Of a DNA stretch of 5,684 bases, positions 1-5,684 are shown one piece after another. The translations under genes and the position numbers were made by a program. The notes beneath the pieces were generated by a model, which was not told where the DNA came from, ran no database searches, and saw only the letters and a program-made list of their open reading frames with translations. Every line of letters begins with the position of its first letter. Positions within the stretch are counted from its first letter, which is position 1. This DNA comes from Mesorhizobium sp. (GTDB lineage: Bacteria > Pseudomonadota > Alphaproteobacteria > Rhizobiales > Rhizobiaceae), in the NCBI GenBank assembly GCA_030698645.1, contig JAUYMV010000264.1, positions 1 through 5,684 of the forward strand, read 5' to 3'.

Positions 1-1
1 C

Positions 2-901
2 ATCACGATCAAGGGGCCGCTTCTGTCCACGCCGGTGCTGGCCGGCCGCATCGACCTCGGCCGCACCGTCATCACGCTGCCGGAGAAACTGCCGGGCGCC
101 CTGACAAAGCTCAACGTGCAGCACAAGAACGCCAGCGGCGCGGTCGATGCCCAGGCCGAGGCGATGAAGCCGGCCCAGGCCAGCGGCGGCGGCGGCGGCC
201 TCACGCTCGACCTCATCGTCGACGCGCCGAGCCAGATCTTCGTGCAGGGGCGCGGCCTCGACGCCGAGCTCGGCGGCACGATCCGCCTGACCGGTTCGAC
301 CGCCGCGCCGCAGGCGACGGGCCTGTTCACGCTCCGGCGCGGCCGCTTCTCGATCCTCGGGCGGCGGCTCGATTTTACACGCGGCACACTCGGCTTCGCA
401 GGCTCCCTGGTGCCGACGATCGACTTCGAGGCGACGTCGTCGGTGAACAGCTCGACCGTCACGGTGACGGTCAGCGGGGAGGCGAGCGATCCGAAATTCG
501 CCTTCTCCTCGAGTCCGTCGGCGCCCGAGGACGAGGTGCTGGCGCAACTCGTCTTCGGCCGCTCGATGTCCAGCCTGTCGCCGATGCAGATCGCCCAGCT
601 CGCCGAGGCGGCGGCCCAGCTCGCCGGGGTCGGCGGTCCGACGTCGCTGCTCGATACGCTGCGCGGCAAGCTCGGCGTCGACGATCTCGACGTGAAGACC
701 GACGAGAAGACGGGCGATACCTCGGTGTCGGTCGGAAAGTATCTCAACGACCGCACCTATGTGACGATCGAGAAGGGCTCGAACCCCGGCTCCGGCAAGG
801 CGGCGATCGACCTCAATATCGGCAAGGGCGTCAAGCTGCGCGGCGAGGCCGCCGACGACGGCTCTACCAAGGGCGGCATCTTCTTCGAGAAGGAATATTG
901 A
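2..901 (+). CDS. tamB: TamB (DUF490) translocation and assembly module protein, C-terminal part only
   Basis: This is the 3' end of a gene that starts before the window; the reading frame is open from base 2 to the TGA at 899-901, giving 299 residues. TamB is a very long periplasm-spanning protein anchored in the inner membrane. It works with the outer-membrane Omp85 protein TamA, and AsmA-like proteins of this kind are now linked to lipid transport and outer-membrane assembly. The visible part has the alternating polar/apolar beta-strand pattern of the DUF490 domain, the family-typical PEDEVLAQLVFGRS segment (about residues 175-188 of this fragment), an Ala/Leu-rich helix after it, and the characteristic ending GGIFFEKEY. 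A Gly5 run encoded by a GGC tract near 184-199 sits in a probable linker. tamA would be expected upstream, outside the window. The family call is firm; nothing suggests damage. It has no evident link to the transporter genes that follow. Confidence 0.9.
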   Translation: MTIKGPLLSTPVLAGRIDLGRTVITLPEKLPGALTKLNVQHKNASGAVDAQAEAMKPAQASGGGGGLTLDLIVDAPSQIFVQGRGLDAELGGTIRLTGSTAAPQATGLFTLRRGRFSILGRRLDFTRGTLGFAGSLVPTIDFEATSSVNSSTVTVTVSGEASDPKFAFSSSPSAPEDEVLAQLVFGRSMSSLSPMQIAQLAEAAAQLAGVGGPTSLLDTLRGKLGVDDLDVKTDEKTGDTSVSVGKYLNDRTYVTIEKGSNPGSGKAAIDLNIGKGVKLRGEAADDGSTKGGIFFEKEY

Positions 902-929
902 CGCCCACCCCGGCCTCGCGGCTCCGGCA

Positions 930-952
930 GGGCGCGACCGACAATCGCGCCT
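930..952 (+). terminator. Small hairpin after tamB, possible weak terminator
   Basis: GGCGCGA (931-937) and TCGCGCC (945-951) form a perfect 7-bp stem around a 7-base loop, starting 30 bases after the tamB stop; a G-T pair (930/952) could extend it. No T run follows, so it does not meet the classic Rho-independent pattern. It may be a processing or 3'-end-protecting hairpin, or chance in GC-rich DNA. Confidence 0.35.
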
Positions 953-991
953 GACGCAAGAATCCGTCGAAAAAATCGCCGTCTCGCGAAA

Positions 992-1024
992 GATTGCGAA
1001 TTTTGCGCCAACTTTGTCGCAATC
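992..1024. promoter_or_regulatory. 8-bp inverted repeat, candidate regulator site
   Basis: GATTGCGA (992-999) and TCGCAATC (1017-1024) are perfect inverted copies separated by 17 bases, so their centres are 25 bp apart. They lie in an AT-richer part of the gap upstream of the transporter promoter, about 65 bp before the -35 box. The placement would suit an upstream binding site for a dimeric activator, but no regulator gene is visible in the window and no known consensus is recognised. Chance cannot be excluded. Confidence 0.3.
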
Positions 1025-1089
1025 ACGCCAACCGCATTTTCACGCCCGTTGCAGATTGGCTGCCAGCATCCCTTTCGTCGCCCGCGTTT

Positions 1090-1118
1090 TTGACAAAGGC
1101 GAACGGATGCGGAATTGT
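1090..1118 (+). promoter_or_regulatory. Sigma-70-type promoter for the ABC transporter operon
   Basis: A perfect -35 hexamer TTGACA (1090-1095) is followed, after a 17-base spacer, by AATTGT (1113-1118), which matches 3 of 6 bases of the TATAAT -10 consensus. Transcription would start near 1125 and leave a leader of about 25 bases carrying the GGGAG ribosome site at 1139-1143. Spacing and position relative to the ATG at 1150 are good; the weak -10 suggests modest basal strength or an activator. The assignment comes from sequence match only. Confidence 0.5.
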
Positions 1119-1149
1119 AAGGCAGAACGCCAATGAATGGGAGAATGCA

Positions 1150-2799
1150 ATGACACTCTACAAGAGCAATGGCGACCGGGTTCCGGATCACATCCTGAAC
1201 ATGGCGGAAGCCACCAAGAAGAGCGGGATGGACCGCCGCGAATTTCTCGCCATGGCCAGCGTTTTCGGCGCATCGACGGCAATGGCCTACAGCATGATCG
1301 GCCTCGTCGCCCCGACCCCGGCGATGGCGCAGGAGCCCAAGAAGGGCGGCGTCCTCAAGGTCGCGATGTCGGTCAAGGATCCGAAGGATCCGCGCACCGC
1401 CGACTGGTCGGAAATCGCCAATGCCGAGCGCCAGACGCTCGAGCCGCTGGTGAAATACACCCGCGACTTCACCTTCGAACCCTACCTGCTGTCGTCCTGG
1501 GACGTGAACGACGACGCCACGGAATATGTCCTGCACGTGCGTGACGGCGTCACCTGGACGAACGGCGACAAGTTCACCGCCGAGGACGTGATGTTCAACT
1601 TCACGCGCTGGGCCGACAAGAGCGCGGAAGGCAATTCGATGCCGGGCCGCCTCGGCACGATCGTCGACGAAGCCTCGGGCAAGCTGCGCGAAGGCGCGCT
1701 GACCATGGTTGACGACATGACGGTCAAGATCACGCTGACCAAGCCCGACATCGCGCTCATCCCGAGCCTGTGCGACTACCCGGCGCTGATCGTGCACCGT
1801 TCCTTCGAAGAGACCGGCAAGGACTTCGTCAAGAACCCGATCGGCACCGGTCCGTTCGAGCTCGTCTCCTACGACGTCGGCTCGAAGGTCGTCTACAAGC
1901 GCCGCGAGAACGGCACCTGGTGGGGCGGCGAGGTCATGCTCGACGGCGTCGAGTTCATCGACTACGGCACCGATCCGACCGCCATGGTCTCGGCCTTCGA
2001 ATCCGGCGAGGTGCACACCAACCACGAGACGACCGCCGATTATGTGAAGATCATGGAAGGCATCGGCGCGATCACCTCCGAAGCGGTCACCGCATCGACG
2101 ATCGTGGCGCGCACCAACGTCGCCAACAAGCCCTACGACGACCAGAAGGTGCGCAACGCGCTCCAGCTCGCCGTCGACAATTCGGTGGTCCTGCAGCTCG
2201 GCTACGGCAATGCCGGCGTCGCGGCCGAAAACCACCATGTCTGCCAGATCCATCCCGAATATGTCGCGCTGCCGGCAGTGGCACGCGACATGGAGAAGGC
2301 CAAGGCCCTGATGGCCGAAGCCGGCCAGGCCGACTTCGAGCATGACCTGATCACGGTGGACGAGGACTGGCACAAGAACACCGGCGACGCGATCGCCGCA
2401 CAGCTGCGCGAGGCCGGCATCAAGGTCAAGCGCACGGTGCTGCCGGGCTCGACCTTCTGGAACGACTGGACGAAGTATCCCTATTCCATGACCAACTGGA
2501 ACATGCGCCCGCTCGGCGTCCAGGTTCTGGCGATCGCCTACCGCACCGGCGAGGCATGGAACGAGGCTGCCTATTCCAATCCGGAGTTCGACGCCAAGGT
2601 CGGCGAGGCGCTTTCGATCGCCGACGCCGAGAAGCGCAAGGTCGTGATGGCCGATATCGAGAAGATCCTGCAGGACTCCGGCATCATCATCCAGCCCTAC
2701 TGGCGCAAGCTCTACAACCACTCGGTCGCGGCGGTGAAGAACCACGGCATGCACCCGACCTTCGAGCACGATTTCGGCAAGGTCTGGCTCGACGCCTGA
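1150..2799 (+). CDS. Family-5 solute-binding protein of a peptide/nickel-type ABC importer, Tat-exported
   Basis: This 549-residue periplasmic binding protein captures a ligand and delivers it to the permeases encoded next. ATG 1150 was chosen because GGGAG lies 6 bases before it; the frame is open further upstream but without comparable signals. The leader has DRREFLA (residues 28-34), a twin-arginine motif, then a hydrophobic stretch and a probable cleavage site after AMA (residue 60), so export is probably through Tat. The mature part shows the SBP_bac_5 pattern: [20 protein letters not shown] (115-134) then [21 protein letters not shown] (229-236), and [12 protein letters not shown] (360-371). 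There are only two cysteines (208 and 365). Length is near the usual 500-550 for the family. It is the first gene of the operon and is followed by a strong hairpin before the permease gene. The ligand (peptide, opine, sugar or another small molecule) cannot be inferred; family-5 proteins are varied. Confidence 0.93.
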   Translation: MTLYKSNGDRVPDHILNMAEATKKSGMDRREFLAMASVFGASTAMAYSMIGLVAPTPAMAQEPKKGGVLKVAMSVKDPKDPRTADWSEIANAERQTLEPLVKYTRDFTFEPYLLSSWDVNDDATEYVLHVRDGVTWTNGDKFTAEDVMFNFTRWADKSAEGNSMPGRLGTIVDEASGKLREGALTMVDDMTVKITLTKPDIALIPSLCDYPALIVHRSFEETGKDFVKNPIGTGPFELVSYDVGSKVVYKRRENGTWWGGEVMLDGVEFIDYGTDPTAMVSAFESGEVHTNHETTADYVKIMEGIGAITSEAVTASTIVARTNVANKPYDDQKVRNALQLAVDNSVVLQLGYGNAGVAAENHHVCQIHPEYVALPAVARDMEKAKALMAEAGQADFEHDLITVDEDWHKNTGDAIAAQLREAGIKVKRTVLPGSTFWNDWTKYPYSMTNWNMRPLGVQVLAIAYRTGEAWNEAAYSNPEFDAKVGEALSIADAEKRKVVMADIEKILQDSGIIIQPYWRKLYNHSVAAVKNHGMHPTFEHDFGKVWLDA

Positions 2800-2815
2800 T
2801 CCCGGAATGACTACC

Positions 2816-2839
2816 GAGAGGGGCGTTCGCGCCCCTCTC
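2816..2839 (+). promoter_or_regulatory. Strong intercistronic hairpin between binding-protein and permease genes
   Basis: GAGAGGGGCG (2816-2825) and CGCCCCTCTC (2830-2839) form a perfect 10-bp stem closed by a TTCG tetraloop, 16 bases after the stop of the binding-protein gene and 53 bases before the permease ATG. Only a short TTT (2843-2845) follows, so it is a poor full terminator. In binding-protein-dependent operons, a hairpin here commonly protects the upstream message or partly terminates transcription, so that binding protein is made in excess. That role is inferred from position. Confidence 0.7.
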
Positions 2840-2892
2840 CCATTTCAGAGGGTTGATCGCGGACTACCCCAACCCGACCGGCAGGGGGCAAC

Positions 2893-3933
2893 ATGCTTGC
2901 ATTCGTAGCGCGCCGTTTCGGGACCATGGTGCTGACCATGCTGTGCCTGACGATGGTCGTGTTCTTCATGGTCAATCTCGAACCGAACCTGAAGAAGCTG
3001 GCGATCAGCCAGCTCGACATGCGCTCGTCGCAGGAACACATCGAAAGCTGGCTGGTCAAGAACGGCTACCGGCAGAACTTCTTCATGCGCTACGGCCAAT
3101 GGCTGGGCGTCGTGCAGAAGCAGCCCTATACCGATCCCGTCACCGGCAGGGTGTCACCGCGCTTCTCCTACTGCAACGAGCCGGCGGAGCCGCATTATTC
3201 GGGCATCCTGCAGGGCGATTTCGGCTGCTCGACCAAGTTCAAGACGACGGTTTCGGCGAAGCTCTTCCCGGCGCTCGGCGCGACCGGCATCCTGATGTTC
3301 TGGGTCATGGTCGTGATGGTGCCGATCGCGCTGCTGATCGGCATCCTGGCCGGCATGCGCGAGGGGACGCGCACCGACCGTACGCTGTCGGTCGCCTCGA
3401 TCGCGACGACCGCGACGCCGGAATATGTCTCGGGCGTCATCTTCACCGTCATCTTCGCCTCCTGGCTCGGCTGGCTGAACGGCTCGTCGGCCTCGGCGAC
3501 GGGGCCGGGCGGCGTCACCTTCTACAATTTCACGCTGCCAGTCATGACGATGGCGATCTACGGCATCGGCTACATCGCGCGCATGACACGCGCCTCGATG
3601 GTCGAGGTCATGACGCAGCAATATATCCGCACGGCGCGGCTGAAGGGGCTGAGCTTCTCGGCGGTCGTCGTCAAGCACGCGCTGCGCAACGCGCTGATCG
3701 CGCCGTTCACGGTCATCATGCTGCAGTTCCCGTGGCTGCTGACCGGCGTCGTCATCGTCGAGGTGATGTTCCGCTACCAGGGGTTCGGCTACACGCTGGT
3801 GGAGGCGGCCGGCAACAACGACATCGATCTGCTCCTCGGCTGCTCGCTCGTCTCCGTCTTCGTGGTGCTGTTCACGCAGCTGATCTCGGATGTCGGCTAC
3901 GCCTATCTCAACCCGCGCATCCGCGTTCAGTAG
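2893..3933 (+). CDS. ABC transporter permease, DppB/OppB type
   Basis: This 346-residue inner-membrane protein is one half of the translocation channel of the importer. AGGGGG at 2883-2888 lies 4 bases before the ATG and supports this start. The order is typical of the family: a first membrane segment (about residues 9-29), a long periplasmic loop, then a five-helix permease core beginning near residue 129. The cytoplasmic coupling (EAA) loop runs from YIRTARLKG (244-252) to KHALRNAL (261-268), and the C terminus LNPRIRVQ matches the usual DPRIR-type ending. The LQGDFGCST stretch (106-114) aligns with the usual 'GDLG-S' segment of DppB. The loop before it carries roughly 25 extra residues (about 79-104), and Cys94 and Cys112 both face the periplasm. 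The gene ends 12 bases before the next permease, indicating cotranscription. Confidence 0.93.
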   Translation: MLAFVARRFGTMVLTMLCLTMVVFFMVNLEPNLKKLAISQLDMRSSQEHIESWLVKNGYRQNFFMRYGQWLGVVQKQPYTDPVTGRVSPRFSYCNEPAEPHYSGILQGDFGCSTKFKTTVSAKLFPALGATGILMFWVMVVMVPIALLIGILAGMREGTRTDRTLSVASIATTATPEYVSGVIFTVIFASWLGWLNGSSASATGPGGVTFYNFTLPVMTMAIYGIGYIARMTRASMVEVMTQQYIRTARLKGLSFSAVVVKHALRNALIAPFTVIMLQFPWLLTGVVIVEVMFRYQGFGYTLVEAAGNNDIDLLLGCSLVSVFVVLFTQLISDVGYAYLNPRIRVQ

Positions 3934-3945
3934 GGGCCTCGCCGC

Positions 3946-5100
3946 ATGATCGAATATATCGGCGCGTTCCAGATCGTCCTCGGCGTTATCGCCCGCTTCT
4001 GGCCGGTCTGGCTCTGCATGGCGATCGTCATGGGCGCCAGCATCTTCTACCGCAAGAAGCTCGGCCTCTACGGCCAGATCTTCGGCAGCGGCGTCGGCGT
4101 CACGGGCGTGGCGATCTGCCTGTTCTGGCTGTTCTCGGCGATCTTCGCGAGCACCATCGCGCCGTTCGATCCGCTCGGCCAGATGGCGATCATGAAGGAT
4201 GCGCTGCCCGGCGCCATCGTTCCCGGCGACGGACGCGTCTATCTGTTCGGCGGCGACAAGCTGGCGCGCGACGTCTTTTCGCGCATGGTCTACGGCAGCC
4301 AGATCGTGCTGATCATCGCGCCGGCGGCGACCGCCTTCGCCATCATGGTCGGCACGACGCTCGGCCTGCCCGCCGGCTACTATGGCGGGCGGATCGACTC
4401 GGTCCTGTCGTTCCTCGCCAACCTCGTGCTGGCCTTCCCGGTGATCCTGCTGTTCTACCTGCTGGTGACGCCCGGCATCATGGACACGCCGATCCCCTAC
4501 GGGCTGGCGGGCCTGTTCTTCATCTTCCCGATCATCTTCTTCGCCACGCTGTTCTACACGCGGTACAAGGACCGCGGCATGCTGCTCTATGTCCAGCTCG
4601 CGCTGACCTTCCTGATCGGCGGCTGGATCTATGTCGGCCTGGTGTTCGACGCCGATCCGCTCGGCATCGTGCGCATCGATCCGAACCAGCTCAACATCTT
4701 CGTCGCCGTCGTCTTCGCGTCGTCGCCGGGCGTCTTCCGCATCGTGCGCGGCCTGGTCATGGACATCAAGACGCGCGACTATGTGGCGGCGGCGCAAACG
4801 CGCGGCGAGAGCCCGTGGTACATCATGCTTTGGGAAATCCTTCCCAATGCGCGCGGGCCGCTGATCGTCGATGCCTGCCTGCGCATCGGCTACACCACCA
4901 TCCTGCTTGGCACGCTCGGTTATTTCGGCCTTGGGCTGGCGCCCGAAAGCCCCGACTGGGGCACCGCCATCAAGGATGCCAGCCGGCTGCTGCGCTCGTT
5001 CATCCATCCGGCGCTGCCGCCGACCATCGCGCTGATGAGCTTTGTCCTCGGGCTGAACCTGCTCGCCGACGCGCTGCGCGAACAGTCGATGAAGGATTGA
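3946..5100 (+). CDS. ABC transporter permease, DppC/OppC type, with extra membrane segments
   Basis: This 384-residue inner-membrane protein is the second half of the channel, partnering the permease just upstream. Its ATG lies 12 bases after that gene's TAG; the likely ribosome site AGGGGC (3932-3937) overlaps the stop codon, so translation is probably coupled. Family hallmarks are a membrane segment (about 50-72) ending in IAPFDP, GGDKLARDVFSR (102-113, the usual GTDxxGRD region), AGYYGG, the EAA loop from DYVAAAQTRGES (278-289) to LPNARGP, and the ending NLLADALRE. OppC-like proteins are usually about 280-305 residues. The excess comes from an N-terminal hydrophobic segment (about 17-35) and an insertion (about 180-245) with two hydrophobic stretches (186-204 and 213-233). 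The reading frame and codon use are uniform across both, so this looks like a true subfamily trait rather than a frameshift. Confidence 0.92.
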   Translation: MIEYIGAFQIVLGVIARFWPVWLCMAIVMGASIFYRKKLGLYGQIFGSGVGVTGVAICLFWLFSAIFASTIAPFDPLGQMAIMKDALPGAIVPGDGRVYLFGGDKLARDVFSRMVYGSQIVLIIAPAATAFAIMVGTTLGLPAGYYGGRIDSVLSFLANLVLAFPVILLFYLLVTPGIMDTPIPYGLAGLFFIFPIIFFATLFYTRYKDRGMLLYVQLALTFLIGGWIYVGLVFDADPLGIVRIDPNQLNIFVAVVFASSPGVFRIVRGLVMDIKTRDYVAAAQTRGESPWYIMLWEILPNARGPLIVDACLRIGYTTILLGTLGYFGLGLAPESPDWGTAIKDASRLLRSFIHPALPPTIALMSFVLGLNLLADALREQSMKD

Positions 5101-5117
5101 GGATGGGAGCCCTCAGC

Positions 5118-5330
5118 GCCTCTCGTCATCCCGGCCAAGCGGCGCCAGCCGCGCCGAGCCGGGACCCGTTGGCCGGAACCTCGTCGGGCACGGCCGGGTC
5201 CTCGCCGGGGGGCGGGAAGCTGGGGTTCATTTTGAGCAATCCGTCGTGGCCAATCCCGTTCCCGGCCGAGCCGGTCAATGGGTCCCGGGTCTCGGTCGCT
5301 TCGCTCCTGTCGCCGGGGATGACGGAAGGT
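5118..5330. repeat. Large imperfect inverted-repeat element between operon genes
   Basis: The left arm (5124-5176) begins CGTCATCCCGG and ends GGGACCCGTTGGCCGG. The right arm (5271-5324) is its imperfect reverse complement, beginning CCGGTCAATGGGTCCCGG and ending GGGGATGACG. Over about 53 bases the arms share perfect blocks including CGTCATCCC, GGGACCC and CCGG. About 94 bases lie between them; inside, GGACCCG (5162-5168) can also pair with CGGGTCC (5195-5201). Palindromes with CGTCATCCCGG ends are commonly dispersed in rhizobial genomes, so this is probably one copy of a REP/MITE-like non-coding family. The reading frames through it are proline/glycine/arginine-rich and look meaningless. Confidence 0.7.
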
Positions 5331-5380
5331 GGTGGGGCGGACGCGACCCCCACCCGGCGCTTCGCGCGTTCGTGTCCTTT

Positions 5381-5418
5381 CGGCATGCCGCCGGCATGCC
5401 GAATTCGCGTTCCGCGAA
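5381..5418. repeat. Tandem 10-bp palindromes plus adjacent hairpin
   Basis: CGGCATGCCG occurs twice (5381-5390 and 5392-5401) with one base between; each copy is itself a perfect palindrome, so they can form two small cruciforms or one larger stem. Immediately after, TTCGCG (5404-5409) and CGCGAA (5413-5418) form a 6-bp stem with loop TTC. No T run follows, so this is not a classic terminator. It is probably debris of dispersed repeats filling the gap between the permease and ATPase genes; a regulator site is possible but unsupported. Confidence 0.5.
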
Positions 5419-5429
5419 CCGTCCACTCA

Positions 5430-5443
5430 CCCCCTCAAGGGGG
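5430..5443. repeat. CCCCCT-CA-AGGGGG palindrome
   Basis: A perfect 6-bp inverted repeat (5430-5435 and 5438-5443) with a CA centre lies 48 bases before the ATPase start. Similar CCCCCTCAAGGGGG cores are often seen in intergenic repeat DNA of rhizobia, which is recall, not a search result. The two-base loop is too tight for the full stem to form in RNA, so it more probably marks a repeat copy than a terminator. Confidence 0.45.
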
Positions 5444-5491
5444 AGGTTGTCGGAGGCGCTCGACCACGCCATTCACGCTCCGGAGCCAGCC

Positions 5492-5684
5492 ATGAACGAG
5501 ATCGTCCAAGCCTCCGCCACGCAGAACGTCGAGCCGATCATCGACATCGAGAACCTGTCGATCTCGTTCTTCACCAAGCGCGGCGAGATCCCGGCGGTGA
5601 TGGATTTTTCCTGCACGGTGATGCCGGGCGAGGCGATGGGTATCGTCGGCGAGAGCGGCTGCGGCAAGTCGACCGTGTCGCTCG
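5492..5684 (+). CDS. ABC transporter ATP-binding protein (Dpp/Opp type), N-terminal part only
   Basis: The first 64 codons of an ATPase are present; the gene runs past the window end. ATG 5492 has GGAG at 5482-5485, 6 bases upstream. The sequence reads PIIDIENLSISFFTKRGEIPAVMDFSCTVMPGEAMGIVGESGCGKST, which is the standard start of DppD/OppD-like domains: a first beta strand, the aromatic/A-loop region, and an intact Walker A (GESGCGKST, residues 53-61). A short leader of about 15 residues precedes the domain, which is unremarkable. It would hydrolyse ATP on the cytoplasmic side to drive the two permeases upstream. It is separated from them by 391 bases of repeat-rich DNA, yet strand, order and type fit the same importer. 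Walker B, the signature motif and any second ATPase would lie beyond the window. Confidence 0.93.
   Translation, partial: MNEIVQASATQNVEPIIDIENLSISFFTKRGEIPAVMDFSCTVMPGEAMGIVGESGCGKSTVSL

Noticed and set aside
184..199. GGC trinucleotide tract in tamB
   Set aside because: It is in frame and encodes a glycine linker; short, and expected in GC-rich DNA, so not reported as a separate repeat or phase-variable site.
902..1149. Possible small RNA or riboswitch in the gap before the binding-protein gene
   Set aside because: Beyond the hairpin, inverted repeat and promoter no known riboswitch core or conserved RNA fold could be recognised, and the predicted leader is only about 25 bases.
757..2769. 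670-residue open frame on the minus strand
   Set aside because: It lies antisense to tamB and the binding-protein gene, is rich in His/Arg/Asp/Val with no recognisable domain, and is a typical GC-rich shadow of well-supported genes on the + strand.
3154..5007. 617-residue open frame on the minus strand
   Set aside because: It is antisense to both permease genes, with extreme Arg/Asp/His content and no domain; a shadow frame.
5098..5115. Possible small hairpin TGAGG/CCTCA at the permease stop codon
   Set aside because: Only 5 bp with an 8-base loop and no T run; too weak to call as a terminator.
5126..5472. Short minus- and plus-strand open frames in the permease-ATPase gap
   Set aside because: Their sequence is dictated by the inverted repeat and GC-rich palindromes, they lack convincing ribosome sites, and they resemble no known protein.
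2853..5495. 880-residue open frame on the + strand
   Set aside because: It overlaps both permeases out of frame, is low-complexity in Arg/Ala/His, and its tail runs through the repeat mosaic; both permeases have clear family motifs in their own frames.
1..5684. CRISPR array, tRNA, rRNA, transposase or phage genes
   Set aside because: No regularly spaced repeats, no tRNA-like cloverleaf, and no transposase, integrase or phage protein motifs were seen on either strand.

Overview
The window reads as an ordinary chromosomal stretch of a high-GC alphaproteobacterium. The codon usage (strong G/C at third positions), a tamB-type gene end, a family-5 solute-binding protein with a twin-arginine leader, and intergenic palindromes with CGTCATCCCGG-type ends all suit the Hyphomicrobiales (rhizobia and relatives such as Mesorhizobium-like genera). 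That placement is an inference; no rRNA or other marker gene is present. All recognisable genes are on the + strand.

Layout. Positions 2-901 hold the last 299 codons of tamB, the inner-membrane-anchored partner of the TamA outer-membrane protein. A 248-bp gap (902-1149) follows. It holds a small hairpin just after the tamB stop, an 8-bp inverted repeat at 992-1024, and a good sigma-70-like promoter (perfect TTGACA at 1090-1095). These suggest that a new transcription unit starts here. That unit is a peptide/nickel (PepT, Dpp/Opp) type ABC importer: a solute-binding protein (1150-2799), a DppB/OppB-like permease (2893-3933), a DppC/OppC-like permease (3946-5100), and the first 64 codons of an ABC ATPase with an intact Walker A motif (5492 to the window end).

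How the parts work together. The binding protein is exported to the periplasm, probably folded through Tat, and hands its ligand to the heterodimeric permease. The ATPase, probably with a second ATPase beyond the window, powers uptake. A perfect 10-bp stem with a TTCG loop lies between the binding-protein gene and the first permease gene, where it could set the usual excess of binding protein over membrane subunits. The ligand cannot be told from sequence.

Unusual points. The OppC-like permease is about 100 residues longer than usual, owing to an extra N-terminal hydrophobic segment and an inserted pair of hydrophobic segments in the middle of the permease domain. The OppB-like permease has an enlarged periplasmic loop with two cysteines. 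The transporter operon is split by a 391-bp non-coding gap (5101-5491) made of a large imperfect inverted repeat and several small palindromes. I see no sign of a new defence, mobile or RNA-based system; the interest is limited to this divergent transporter subfamily and the repeat mosaic.
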